A stretch of DNA of 64,000 bases from Bdellovibrio bacteriovorus (GCF_001592755.1 NZ_LUKF01000020.1:1-64000), one strand, 5' to 3'; numbered from the stretch's first letter, positions 18,211 through 27,718 are shown. The notes: generated from the letters alone by a model not told the origin. Numbers and translations are program-made.

Positions 18211-18235
18211 TTCTACTTCCACGGTGGAAGTAGAA
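18211..18235. repeat. Palindrome 3 of intergenic cluster
   Basis: Perfect 12-bp arms, TTCTACTTCCAC and GTGGAAGTAGAA, flank one base. Relative to the other copies, G-to-T in the left arm is matched by C-to-A in the right arm, so the dyad is kept. Confidence 0.9.
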
Positions 18236-18347
18236 TGAGCCGGTAACCAACGAATTTGGATTAGCAACAAGCGGTTTGCTTACACCTCGTAAAAAAGACT
18301 CTAAAGGTATTTTCTTTGAGCGGGAAGCTCCAGGTAGGTGAAAACGA

Positions 18348-18971
18348 TCAAGTCTCTTTCACTTCCGCCAGCGCTTGACGTTCTAACTCAATCAGCGACG
18401 GATGTTTCAACATCATCTGACGATATTCTTCAGCGACACCTGAAAGCGTCACGCCGTAACTTTGAAAACGGAATACCACCGGAGCATAAAAGCAATCTGC
18501 AATCGACCATTCGCCAAAAAGATACGGTCCGCTAGCGGCATGAACACTTCGGCATTCGCTCCAGATTTGTTCGATGCGCTGAATGTCGACGGAAATATCC
18601 GTCACATCTTTCGTGATTCTTTTTGCGATATTGCCCGGCATCGCTTTACGAAGTTCGGCAAAGCCGGAGTGCATTTCCGCGACCACAGATCGTGCCCAGG
18701 CGCGAGACTTCATCTCCTGCGGTCACATTTTCTTTTCAGGATATTTCTCATTCAGATATTCCAAAATCGCCAGCGAATCCCATATCGTCAAATCTCCGTC
18801 AATCAAACAAGGAATGCGCCCTGACGGGGAGTGCTTCAAAATTTCTTTCTGTGTCGAAGGCTTATCTAAAAGCACCACAGTCTCGACAAACGGAATGTTG
18901 AAAGAGTGAAGCGCCAACCAAGCGCGCCAAGACCAAGTGGATAGATTTTTATCGCCAATAATTAATTTCAT
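18348..18971 (-). pseudogene. Glutathione S-transferase interrupted by in-frame TGA
   Basis: Reading from ATG 18971, the N-terminal thioredoxin-like half (MKLIIGDKN, then the SGRIPCLIDG and WDSLAILEYL segments) ends at a TGA at 18725-18723. The C-terminal half continues in the same frame to 18348 with RAWARSVVAEMHSGF, typical of this GST subfamily. Trp-Pro is common at this position in relatives, so the likely change is one base, TGG to TGA. If the stop is real, the N-terminal half ends at about 82 residues and no complete enzyme is made. A sequencing error or readthrough are alternatives. Confidence 0.85.
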
Positions 18972-19157
18972 AACAGTCCTCGAATTGAAATACCCGGGGG
19001 AACGCAGATTCATCCCATACTAAATTAATAAGTTAAGTAGATGTATCAAATTTTTTGGAGATAGATCTTGTTGGCTCTATAAGATTATTTCAGATAACCG
19101 CAGAGTAAATGGTCGAAGACAGTTTTTCGATTGTGTGTCCGAGGCGACAAAAGGCCC

Positions 19158-20288
19158 TTACTTCCTCAACGCATCACTCTGCAAACGCTGATGCGCCAAA
19201 GTTTCAATTTCTTTTGCCAAGAATAGATTTTGTGAAAGAACACGGTAAAAATTCTGCTGGCCGATTTCCAAAAAAACAGAATCCTGCTGTGTGGTCACAG
19301 TGGCCGTTCTTTGGCCACCGCTCATCAACAAAGAAATCTCTCCAAAGCAGGAACCTTGTCCAAGAACGTTGATGTTTTTTCCGCGCTGGCTGATGACGAC
19401 ATTTCCTTGAACCAAAATATAACAAGCATTTCCCGGTTGCCCTTCTTGGAAAAGGGTCTGATGAGCTGGGGCCTGTTTCAATGTCCCGGAAAAAATCAAA
19501 CTGTCTAAACTTTCATTCGGCAGGTCTTTAAAGAAAGGCGAGGAGGCTAAAGCTTGCAGAACCCAAAAGCGATGCTGCAGACTTTGTGCCTTGTCGGTTT
19601 TAATAAGTTGATCGAACTCAGGCAAGTGACGCACGCGCAGCACTTCGCAATCCATCGTAGTAATCACATCCGCCGTACGCGGTTGATTTAAAAGAAAACT
19701 TCTTTCACCAAAAATAGAACGGCTACTTAAAGTGGCCACCAATTGCCGGCGCTTTTCATCCAGCACGCGGTAGATCGAAGCGTGGCCTTTTAAAAGAATA
19801 TACAAATCACGATCCTGCTGACCGGCTTGGGTGATGCGGGTGTTTGCAGGAACGCGCAGACGCTCGGATTTTTGCAAAAGAAACTGCGCTAATTGCGGCT
19901 CGAGGGATCGAAAGAAAGGAAGATCTTCCGCTCGCACAGAAGTGCCAGCGCCGGGAGTGAAAGACGCTGACTGAAAACGAACTTCCTTTGGCGCCAGTCC
20001 CGAAAAGTAATTTTTGAAAGAGGCATTCGTTAAAATCCCTTCCTCAATCAAAAACTGCAGTAAAGAATAAAGTTCTCGAAAGCTAACAAGCCAACCTTGC
20101 CCCAGAAAGAACTGAATCAGACCTTCAATCGAACCAGAATTTCTTAAAACATCCAGATAAGAATAATGAAGCGAATTCAGGCGAAAACTCTGACGGGTTT
20201 CAAGCACGGTCACGGTACCACCATCTCCTGATGGGGAGAGCTGCAAGGGTTTTAACTGGACCAATTCTTTTTCAAGCTTCATGCACAT
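19158..20288 (-). CDS. Tandem cyclic nucleotide-binding domain protein
   Basis: This 376-residue cytoplasmic protein holds two cNMP-binding folds, about 130-245 and 250-365. Each has the Gly-rich turn and the phosphate-cassette region (IFGERSFLLNQPRTA in the first, CFGEISLLMSGGQRTATV in the second). There is no DNA-binding or kinase domain. Residues 20-100 resemble a small winged-helix/PqqD-like fold, but weakly. It probably senses a cyclic nucleotide and acts through a protein partner. It diverges from the GT9 pair. Confidence 0.8.
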   Translation of the reverse strand: MCMKLEKELVQLKPLQLSPSGDGGTVTVLETRQSFRLNSLHYSYLDVLRNSGSIEGLIQFFLGQGWLVSFRELYSLLQFLIEEGILTNASFKNYFSGLAPKEVRFQSASFTPGAGTSVRAEDLPFFRSLEPQLAQFLLQKSERLRVPANTRITQAGQQDRDLYILLKGHASIYRVLDEKRRQLVATLSSRSIFGERSFLLNQPRTADVITTMDCEVLRVRHLPEFDQLIKTDKAQSLQHRFWVLQALASSPFFKDLPNESLDSLIFSGTLKQAPAHQTLFQEGQPGNACYILVQGNVVISQRGKNINVLGQGSCFGEISLLMSGGQRTATVTTQQDSVFLEIGQQNFYRVLSQNLFLAKEIETLAHQRLQSDALRK

Positions 20289-20385
20289 GCCATATCGGAT
20301 AAAAACAGGTTTTCACTTACCGAACTTAGGTCTTGAAAACGGATCCAGACTCGAGTCGATATGAAATCTCATCATAGAATAAACT

Positions 20386-21567
20386 ATGGCCATAACTGAC
20401 TGTCGACATTTCTCGGGATACAAGCCTTGCGCTAAAAACTCAGACTGCAATCACAGTTGCCCTCAGAAAGACGTTCCGCAAATATCCTTGTTACTTGTTC
20501 ACTTGGGAGCATTAGGAGCCGTCGTTCGCAGCACCTCGCTTCTAAAGGCCATCAAACGTAAATACCCAAGCTCAATGATTACGTGGGTAACGGATGCCCC
20601 CGCTCATCACTTACTAAAAAATCATCCCGCCATCGACCGTGTTCTAACAACAAGTGAATCCGATCTTTTACAGCTAGAAGCCCTGGAATTCGAAGTCGCT
20701 TTCGTGATCGATAAGTCCTTGAAAGCGGCCGGCGTTCTTAAGCGTACTCATGCAGATCAAGTTTTCGGTTTCAAAGTTCAAGGGAAGAACGGCGCTGTCG
20801 TCCCCGCGACGGAAGCCGCTAAAGAATTGTGGGAGCTAGGGCTTAACAATCAGAAAAAATTCTTTGAAAATAGAAAGCCTGAAACTCAGTTGATGATTGA
20901 AGCCCTTGAGTTAGGAACTTACCAAAGAGACGAATACTGGCTTCCGTTAACTAAGACAGAAGAAAACCTGCGCCAGCAACGCCGATCCGAGTTTTTGGCA
21001 AAAAATAAAAAACACTATGTTATCGGTCTAAATACGGGCTGTAGCAACGTGATTTCTTATAAGAAACTCACCGTCGAATATCACCGCGACTTGATCCGTC
21101 GTATTCATCAAGACTTTCCAGAAGCGGAAGTCGTTCTTTTGGGGGGACCTGAGGACACTGAAAGAAACCGGCTAATTGCTCAAGATTTAAACGTGATTTC
21201 GACTGCGACTGAGTCAGGTCTTCGAGATGGCTTAGTCAGCGTTGCCGCCTGCGATATTGTTATTACCGGAGACAGTCTAGGAATGCATATGGCGATCTCG
21301 CAAAAGACGCAAGTGATCGCGTGGTTTGGACCAACCTGTGCTCATGAAATAGACCTTTACGATCGGGGAGTTCACATTCTGACGAAGAGCTCTTGCAGTC
21401 CCTGCTGGAAGAGGACTTGTGAAAAAAGCATTATGTGCTACGATCAGGTGTCTTTAGAGGAAATAGTGAATGCCCTTAAATCTAGTCGTGCAAACAGCCT
21501 TTCTTGGAGATCTTCTGCTCTCCATTCCGCTGCTGAAGAAGTGCCGGGAGCAGTGGCCCCAGCATAA
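20386..21567 (+). CDS. Glycosyltransferase family 9 (heptosyltransferase-like)
   Basis: The 393-residue protein has an unusual N-terminal stretch with four Cys (about residues 6, 15, 21 and 25) before a GT-B fold starting at VHLGALGAVV. The donor-binding half includes GDSLGMHMA and WFGPTCAHE. A second Cys group near the C-terminus (CSPCW, then two more Cys) is a feature seen in LPS heptosyltransferase relatives. It probably adds heptose or a similar sugar to LPS core. Its last 33 residues are encoded in a 98-bp overlap with the next gene and look like a non-conserved extension. Confidence 0.8.
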   Translation: MAITDCRHFSGYKPCAKNSDCNHSCPQKDVPQISLLLVHLGALGAVVRSTSLLKAIKRKYPSSMITWVTDAPAHHLLKNHPAIDRVLTTSESDLLQLEALEFEVAFVIDKSLKAAGVLKRTHADQVFGFKVQGKNGAVVPATEAAKELWELGLNNQKKFFENRKPETQLMIEALELGTYQRDEYWLPLTKTEENLRQQRRSEFLAKNKKHYVIGLNTGCSNVISYKKLTVEYHRDLIRRIHQDFPEAEVVLLGGPEDTERNRLIAQDLNVISTATESGLRDGLVSVAACDIVITGDSLGMHMAISQKTQVIAWFGPTCAHEIDLYDRGVHILTKSSCSPCWKRTCEKSIMCYDQVSLEEIVNALKSSRANSLSWRSSALHSAAEEVPGAVAPA

Positions 21568-22564
21568 GCTTGCACTTGTCTGTCGTAAGGGCTTTGGCGA
21601 CTTCTTTCTTAAAACTCATTTAGTAGATCAAGTTTTTGAAATCGAAAAGGGGAAGGCAGACTCTTACGCCAAGATCGTAGAACATCTTCGCTACGTGGAA
21701 GTCGACAATCTCATCTCTCCGCATGAATCTTTAAGAACGGCGTTCTTCAACGCTAAGATCAAAGCCAAACACAAAATCAGCTTTCAGAAATCCTGGAACT
21801 TTTTAATCTATTCAAAGCGCACGCAAAAAAACGCACAACTTCCGGACGCAATGAGACAGCTAAGCCTTCTTGCGCCCGAGGATGCAAATCTTGCCAAAGA
21901 TCTTTCGGATTATACGAAAGAGGCGAAGCCGTTCACGACACAAGAATTCGGTAAATTATCGGCGCCGCCCAAATGGGCTTCGATGAGCTTGCGTCATCAA
22001 GTCTTGGAATTGAAGGATGTCTACGCAAATCTCAAAGAGCGCTTCGACCTCAAAGGTTTTGATGAAGGAAAAGCGGTTCTGATTTTTCCAGGCAGTGTGT
22101 GGGCGACCAAGCGCTGGACCGAAGAAGGCTTTATCAATACGGGCAAAGCTCTTCAGCAAAAGGGCTTTAAAGTCTATGTTATGGGCGGGCCCGGAGAAGA
22201 AGAGTTGGCTGAAAAAGTAGCCGCGGCCATTCCTGGTTCTCAATCGCTTGCTGGAAAAACGAAGATCATTGAATCAGCCCAATTGATTGCCAGAGCCGCG
22301 TTGCTTATCGGAAACGACAGTGCTTCGACTCATCTAGCGGCCGTCTGCGAGACACCTTTGATTGCGGTGTTTGGTCCGACGATTTTAGAGTTTGGCTTTC
22401 GCCCGTGGTCTGCCGAAAGTTACGTCGTACAGACCGAGGGATTGTCGTGCCGACCTTGCGGTAAGCACGGACATAAAGTCTGTCCTATCGGCACTCATGT
22501 CTGTATGAAAAACATTTCGGCCGAAGACGTGCTGCGCACCGCAGGTTTTATTCTTCGCTCGTAA
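21470..22564 (+). CDS. Glycosyltransferase family 9 (heptosyltransferase-like)
   Basis: The 364-residue GT9 protein begins with the canonical VQTAFLGDLLLSIPLL strand-helix. It has the sugar-nucleotide site GNDSASTHLAA and the FGPT motif, then the C-terminal Cys cluster CRPCGKHG with two more Cys. It is likely the partner of the preceding gene in LPS core assembly. Because the N-terminal motif is intact, the start inside the upstream gene is credible. The 3' end overlaps the convergent NtrC-type gene by 17 bp. Confidence 0.87.
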   Translation: MPLNLVVQTAFLGDLLLSIPLLKKCREQWPQHKLALVCRKGFGDFFLKTHLVDQVFEIEKGKADSYAKIVEHLRYVEVDNLISPHESLRTAFFNAKIKAKHKISFQKSWNFLIYSKRTQKNAQLPDAMRQLSLLAPEDANLAKDLSDYTKEAKPFTTQEFGKLSAPPKWASMSLRHQVLELKDVYANLKERFDLKGFDEGKAVLIFPGSVWATKRWTEEGFINTGKALQQKGFKVYVMGGPGEEELAEKVAAAIPGSQSLAGKTKIIESAQLIARAALLIGNDSASTHLAAVCETPLIAVFGPTILEFGFRPWSAESYVVQTEGLSCRPCGKHGHKVCPIGTHVCMKNISAEDVLRTAGFILRS

Positions 22565-23960
22565 AATCCTTGACGTTGATTCCATACTTACGAATCTTAC
22601 GCAATAATGTGTTCTTTGGAATGTTCGCCTGAGCCACAGTTTGATTGATGCGACCGTTATTTGCCTTCAAAGCGCTCATGATGAACTCTTTTTCCATCTC
22701 TTCTTTGAAAGCATCAAAGTCCAACGGGCCAGAGTAACCTACGCTCGCGGTTTTATCCGTGCTCTCTTTCGGAGCCAGCTTCAAAGACTCCGGCAATGAA
22801 TCCACGGTGATCTGGTGCGAGTTCTCAACGATGAACGCACGTTCAATCACGTTTTCAAGCTCACGGATGTTTCCCGGCCAACGATAGGCTTTAAGCAAAG
22901 TCAAAACTTCATCCGTCACGCCATTGATTGTGCGACCGTGTTGTTTTGAAAACTTCTTAATAAAGTTCTGAGTTAAAGCATCAATATCGTCGATACGTTC
23001 GCGCAATGGTGGCAAAAAGATCGGCATGACATTCAGGCGATAGAACAAGTCTTCGCGGAATGTGCCTTCTTCCATCATCTTTTCCAAATTACGGTTTGTT
23101 GCGGCGATAATGCGAGTGGTGGTTTTTACTTCACGAGTTCCGCCCACGGGGGTGAATTTACGCTCTTGCAAAACGCGCAAAAGTTTCACCTGCATGTCGG
23201 GACGAAGTTCGCCGATTTCATCCAAGAATAAAGTTCCGTTATTGGCCATTTGGAACTTACCAATTTTTCTTTCCACCGCGCCCGTGAAAGCCCCTTTTTC
23301 ATGACCGAAAAGTTCACTTTCCATCAGGCTTTCTGGGATCGCACCACAATTGATGGCCACAAAACTGCCAGACTTGCGAGGAGAATTGAAATGAATAGCT
23401 TTAGCGACAAGCTCTTTACCTGTTCCGTTTTCACCACGCACCAGAACCGTCGTATCGACTTTGCAAAGACGATAGATCAAATTAAAGACTTCTTTCATCT
23501 TTGAAGAGCCGCCGACGAATTCGCTTTCGATGTCGTCATCAAAAACCGGATTTGAAAGTGCCAGGCTGGAAACCAAATCCCGCGCTTCCTGAGACTTACG
23601 AACAATCTCAGTCAGTTGTTGAGGATTGACGGGCTTTTCAACATAGTCGTAAGCGCCTTCTTTGATCGCTACAACCGCATCGTGAAGATTCGAGTGCGCG
23701 GTCATCAAAACTACGAAGGTGCGAGGATCGTGCTCTTTAATAGCCGTTAAAGCCTCAATGCCATTCATTTCGGGCATCTTAACGTCCATCAAGACGAGAT
23801 CCCATTGTTGTTGTTTTACTTTGTCTAAGGCTTCTTTGCCCGTAGAAGCTTCATCGATCGTAAAATCGATTTCCGGCATCGTAGATTTTAAAATCGAAAT
23901 GACAGAGCGGCGTAACTCAGCTTCGTCGTCAACAATCAGGGTGTGGAGTTTGTTCATCAT
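22548..23960 (-). CDS. NtrC-family sigma-54 response regulator
   Basis: This 470-residue protein contains a receiver domain (1-125) with the phospho-acceptor Asp in LMDVKMPEMNG and an AAA+ domain (about 145-380) with GENGTGKE and GAFTGA. A Fis-type helix-turn-helix lies at the C-terminus (AQANIPKNTLLRKIRKYG). GAFTGA contacts sigma-54, so it should activate -24/-12 promoters. It overlaps the upstream kinase gene by 4 bp, making the pair a two-component system. Confidence 0.94.
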   Translation of the reverse strand: MMNKLHTLIVDDEAELRRSVISILKSTMPEIDFTIDEASTGKEALDKVKQQQWDLVLMDVKMPEMNGIEALTAIKEHDPRTFVVLMTAHSNLHDAVVAIKEGAYDYVEKPVNPQQLTEIVRKSQEARDLVSSLALSNPVFDDDIESEFVGGSSKMKEVFNLIYRLCKVDTTVLVRGENGTGKELVAKAIHFNSPRKSGSFVAINCGAIPESLMESELFGHEKGAFTGAVERKIGKFQMANNGTLFLDEIGELRPDMQVKLLRVLQERKFTPVGGTREVKTTTRIIAATNRNLEKMMEEGTFREDLFYRLNVMPIFLPPLRERIDDIDALTQNFIKKFSKQHGRTINGVTDEVLTLLKAYRWPGNIRELENVIERAFIVENSHQITVDSLPESLKLAPKESTDKTASVGYSGPLDFDAFKEEMEKEFIMSALKANNGRINQTVAQANIPKNTLLRKIRKYGINVKDFTSEE

Positions 23961-25873
23961 GCGATCACCTCGGTTTCATTTTCCATTGCGATTTCAGAGT
24001 CGAGCGGCAAAGTGAAAGACACGGTGGTCCCATGTCCCACGGTGCTTTCCATTTTTACTTTTCCGCCGTGCAGTTCAATAAAGTATTTTACTAAGTAAAG
24101 ACCCAAACCCGTTCCTTTGGTTCTGAGATCCTGATCACTTCCGCGAGTGAACTTACCCCAGACTTTTTCCATGTCTTCGGGTTTAATCCCTTCGCCGGTG
24201 TCTTTCACGATCACGTGAACCATGTCATCGGCTTCTAAGGAAACGACTTCAATCTGGCCGTCGCGAGGCGTGTACTTGATCGCGTTTTCAACCAGATTGA
24301 TAACAACCTCTTTAATCAAGGTCGTATCAAACTCTAAAGAGAACATCGGCTCAAGGGCCGTATGAATTTGAATATTCTTTTCGCGCGCTAAAGGACGAAG
24401 AGTTTGCAGGGCCTCTTCGATCACTTCGTTGATATCGCCGACTTCGGTGTGAATTTTGAAATCACGCGACTCTACGCGAAGGACCTTCAAGATCGATTGA
24501 ATATAGCGGTTCAATTCGTCGCCATAGATACGCAGGGAACGTAAGTCTTGTCCCAATTCGTTGTCTGCATTTTGGGTCAGCAGACGATCGACAATGGCCT
24601 GAATTTTCGCAATTGGAGTTTTCAAGTCGTGAGAAATCAAACTGACGAAGTTGTTCTTAAGCTGTTCCAGCTCTTGCAAGTATTGCTGCTCTTGTTGCAG
24701 GCGGAAGTTCTTCTTTTCGATCTTCGTCGCCTGATAACCGATGAAGATGATCCAGCACGCGCCTAACAATACAAAAGGAGAAAACGCCGGCGACCAGAAA
24801 TAAAAACTATCAAACACCCAAGCTGATAGAGCCGCTAGCAAAGTTCCGATCCACAAAATACAGAACAAGGCCACAGATTGCGGATAAGTCGTGATCAGGA
24901 ACACCGCCATCATCATCAAGACGAAAAAGCCCGCAGCATACCACCAGAAAGAAAGACGCTTGATCCACTTATTGCCTAAAAGAGTGTCCGTCACATGCGC
25001 TAAGATCTCCGTGCGTGAGAGCGTTCCCACGGGAGTCATGTACACCGGAGCCGCAGAAGTCTCGGCCCCAATCAAAACGATCTTATCGGAAAAAGCATTC
25101 GAAGGAATTTCGTCATACATGATTTCACTCAAAGTGTATTGAGTGAACACACGGCTGGTTCCGGCATAGTTGATCGGAAGTCCCGCCAGTGTGGTCGGAA
25201 ACTTCTTACCTGTCAGGCGCTCTACCAAGTGAGGCATCTCTGCTCTTTGCGGGAACACACGACGAACAACGCCGTCTTCATCGCGACGAACTTCGTTGTT
25301 TCCTAAGTTGTCATGTTCACGGTTGGCAAAGGCGGGAGTCAGAACTCGCTCTAAGCTGTTCGTGGTCGAAGCCCAGACGACACGTTTATCTAAAAACAGT
25401 CTTTGCTCTTCGGGATTTAAGCGGACGGTTCCGATATTGTCGCCAAAGTACAAAGTCACACCGACGGAGCGGGGATTTTGGCGCAGGATTTTTAGAAGCA
25501 ATTCGTTCCAGACCGGTTTGTTCCAGAAAAAGCTATCCGTGATATCCGTGACCTCAGACATGTTGTCCAGGAAGTTGGTCCTGCTGTCATAGATCGTGGC
25601 GAAGTCGGACTGACGGATCGTAATTAAAACAATCTGCTTAGAGGCCTGTTGATCTCCGCGCAGTTGAAAACGTTGGTCGTAAGAAGTGATCTCGTCGTTG
25701 GAAAGGGCCAGGCATCCGATGCTCCAGCATAGCAGGCAGCGAAGCCAAAATCCGCGGCGTCGGGAGAAGAATCGAAGCAGGACTTCGAGACGGATTCTAA
25801 GGTTTTGAAATGAGGCCTTTTGCACGCGTCGCAACATAGCAAATTTATTAAAAAATTCAACTATTAAAAGCAC
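23957..25873 (-). CDS. CHASE2 sensor histidine kinase
   Basis: The 638-residue membrane kinase has one N-terminal membrane segment, an extracytoplasmic CHASE2 domain (about 60-310) and three further membrane segments (about 315-385). A short coiled coil then leads to the HisKA H-box SLISHDLKTP and a HATPase with NAIKYTPRDG, DTGEGI and GTGLGLYLV. The CHASE2 ligand is unknown. It phosphorylates the co-encoded NtrC-type regulator. Its 5' end lies only 27 bp from the divergent ribF start, so the two promoters must overlap. The start may be a Met further in. Confidence 0.9.
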   Translation of the reverse strand: MLLIVEFFNKFAMLRRVQKASFQNLRIRLEVLLRFFSRRRGFWLRCLLCWSIGCLALSNDEITSYDQRFQLRGDQQASKQIVLITIRQSDFATIYDSRTNFLDNMSEVTDITDSFFWNKPVWNELLLKILRQNPRSVGVTLYFGDNIGTVRLNPEEQRLFLDKRVVWASTTNSLERVLTPAFANREHDNLGNNEVRRDEDGVVRRVFPQRAEMPHLVERLTGKKFPTTLAGLPINYAGTSRVFTQYTLSEIMYDEIPSNAFSDKIVLIGAETSAAPVYMTPVGTLSRTEILAHVTDTLLGNKWIKRLSFWWYAAGFFVLMMMAVFLITTYPQSVALFCILWIGTLLAALSAWVFDSFYFWSPAFSPFVLLGACWIIFIGYQATKIEKKNFRLQQEQQYLQELEQLKNNFVSLISHDLKTPIAKIQAIVDRLLTQNADNELGQDLRSLRIYGDELNRYIQSILKVLRVESRDFKIHTEVGDINEVIEEALQTLRPLAREKNIQIHTALEPMFSLEFDTTLIKEVVINLVENAIKYTPRDGQIEVVSLEADDMVHVIVKDTGEGIKPEDMEKVWGKFTRGSDQDLRTKGTGLGLYLVKYFIELHGGKVKMESTVGHGTTVSFTLPLDSEIAMENETEVIA

Positions 25874-25900
25874 TTACCGCCGAGCCCAGAAAGAGGTATA

Positions 25901-26857
25901 TTGAAAAATATGCATATCCTTCAAGGCGTTAAACAGTTGAACTCTCCACTAGAGGCCTCCGTGGTCACTATAGGGAACTTTGACGGTGTTCATTTGGGAC
26001 ATCAACAGCTCGTGGAAAACGTGGTCCGCGAGGCTCAGTATTTTGGCGTTCCGTCGGTGGTGTACACCTTCCATCCGCACCCTGTAAAAGTTCTGCATCC
26101 GGAGCGTGCAACTTATCGTCTTTTCGATCTTAAAGACCAGCAGGAGCAATTTGCTCAGCGAGGGATTGAGTACGTTATCATCGAGGAATTTACGAAGGAT
26201 TTTTCCAAAGTTTCGCCGCAAGATTTTTTAGAAAAATACATCGTAGAAAAACTGCATCCTAAAACTTTGGTGGTTGGCCATGACTTTTCATTCGGAGCCG
26301 ATCGCGCCGGAAATATTCCCTTTCTAGAAAAATTCTGTGCAGAAAAAGGCATTCGTCTTATCATCATTCCGCCTTTTCAGTATCAAGGAGCGGTGGTTTC
26401 GTCGACGAGCATTCGTGAAAAACTTAAAAACGGTGAAGTCGAAAAAGCCAATGAGCTTTTGGGCCGTACTTACTATGTGCGCGGTCACGTGGAAAAAGGA
26501 TTTCAACGCGGACGAACCATCGGTGTGCCCACGGCGAATATTCATCCAGACGTGGAGTTCACTCCGCGCCAAGGTGTGTATTGCACTTTGACTAAGATCG
26601 GCAGTCACATGCATCCGTCGGTTACTAATATCGGCGTGAATCCCACGTTTCAAGAAAATGGCAAAGGGCCCATTAAAATCGAAACTCATCTTTTTGATTT
26701 CGATGCGCATCTTTATGGAATGGAAGTGGAAGTTTATCTTTTGCACTTCATCCGAGATGAAATGAAATTTTCCGGTATTGAAGAATTGAAGGCACAAATC
26801 CAAAAAGACATGATTGAAACTCGCAGGTATTTCGATGAGCACCCTGAAGTTCGTTGA
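25901..26857 (+). CDS. ribF: Bifunctional riboflavin kinase/FAD synthetase RibF
   Basis: This 318-residue protein has an N-terminal nucleotidyltransferase domain (GNFDGVHLGHQ near residue 26, SSTSIRE later). The C-terminal riboflavin kinase domain (about 190-312) contains GVPTANIH. It turns riboflavin into FMN and FAD. The TTG at 25901 has AGAGG four bases upstream; ATG 25910 is the alternative and removes three residues. No FMN riboswitch is seen in the 27-bp upstream gap. Confidence 0.95.
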   Translation: MKNMHILQGVKQLNSPLEASVVTIGNFDGVHLGHQQLVENVVREAQYFGVPSVVYTFHPHPVKVLHPERATYRLFDLKDQQEQFAQRGIEYVIIEEFTKDFSKVSPQDFLEKYIVEKLHPKTLVVGHDFSFGADRAGNIPFLEKFCAEKGIRLIIIPPFQYQGAVVSSTSIREKLKNGEVEKANELLGRTYYVRGHVEKGFQRGRTIGVPTANIHPDVEFTPRQGVYCTLTKIGSHMHPSVTNIGVNPTFQENGKGPIKIETHLFDFDAHLYGMEVEVYLLHFIRDEMKFSGIEELKAQIQKDMIETRRYFDEHPEVR

Positions 26858-27668
26858 TATTTGCCCCGAGGGCTTAAGTGTGTTTTCAAAGTATTTGGAT
26901 TTTTTGTCTCAGCAAAAATCTTTGGGCTGGTCTGTGGAGCATCACGCGACTTTTTCCGCGGAAATCATGGAAGGCGCCCTAGCGGTTAAGATTGCGCCGT
27001 CCTTGTCGGATGAAATCCTGCCGCAATTGCGCGTTTTACCGACGCAAGTTCGTACTTCCGAAGTTTTAGATTCTTTTTTTAAAGAAGAAGGCGGATGGTA
27101 TCCGCGACTTATTTTACACGAAGCCATTCGCAGTGTTCTTGTGCAAGAAGCCCGGGATTTAGATATTCGAGCGCCGGGGTTTGTGGTGGGCGAGAGTAAA
27201 GAAGCTCGCGTGGCCGCAGGCGTTCTTGCTGAGATGGGTGTCTCTGAAATTTTTCTCGTGGGCGACCCTGCCGTGTTAGAACCTCAAAAAAATATCTTGT
27301 CCCGTCAGCAATTGGGCATTCGTTTTAACATCCTCAATCCAGAAGATCTCACTTTGCAGGCGGTGAGTGCCGGCATAATGATAAACACCATGGATTTGCG
27401 TCAGAATAAAAGTTTGCTAACGGATCTTTCCTATTTCAATTTCATGAAGCGCTCAGGTTACGCGCTAGATTTAAATCTTTTTCCTCTAGAGAATCTTTTA
27501 TTAGAGGAAGCCGAGCGTGCCGACTTGAAAGTTTTGTCGCCCATTTTAGTGGCAGAGACTTTCACGCGTCTTTGGTTTCAACGTCTGAAGTTGGGCAATG
27601 ATATTTCAAACGAGGAAATTCGCGCGACTTGGAATACTTTTTTGAAAGAAAACTCTTCTTCGGTCTAG
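26835..27668 (+). CDS. Shikimate dehydrogenase-like Rossmann protein
   Basis: From ATG 26835 this gives a 277-residue protein. The middle (GFVVGESKEARVAAGVLAEMG, then IFLVGDP) looks like a dinucleotide-binding fold of the shikimate dehydrogenase type, but the typical glycine-rich loop is altered and the classical catalytic Lys/Asp pair was not identified. Function is therefore uncertain; it could be a degenerate dehydrogenase or an ATP-independent scaffold. It overlaps the end of ribF and lies 50 bp before pilB. Confidence 0.5.
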   Translation: MSTLKFVDICPEGLSVFSKYLDFLSQQKSLGWSVEHHATFSAEIMEGALAVKIAPSLSDEILPQLRVLPTQVRTSEVLDSFFKEEGGWYPRLILHEAIRSVLVQEARDLDIRAPGFVVGESKEARVAAGVLAEMGVSEIFLVGDPAVLEPQKNILSRQQLGIRFNILNPEDLTLQAVSAGIMINTMDLRQNKSLLTDLSYFNFMKRSGYALDLNLFPLENLLLEEAERADLKVLSPILVAETFTRLWFQRLKLGNDISNEEIRATWNTFLKENSSSV

Positions 27669-27718
27669 TTACAAAAAATGGCACCCTGTATTAAAGTAAG
27701 TCTAGTGACAGGAGCCAT

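Noticed and set aside
18723-18725. TGA in the glutathione transferase as selenocysteine
   Set aside because: It replaces an expected Trp away from the active site and no SECIS-like hairpin was seen just downstream.
27679-27694. Sigma-54 promoter before pilB
   Set aside because: TGGCAC is perfect, but the -12 position reads ATTAA without the required GC.
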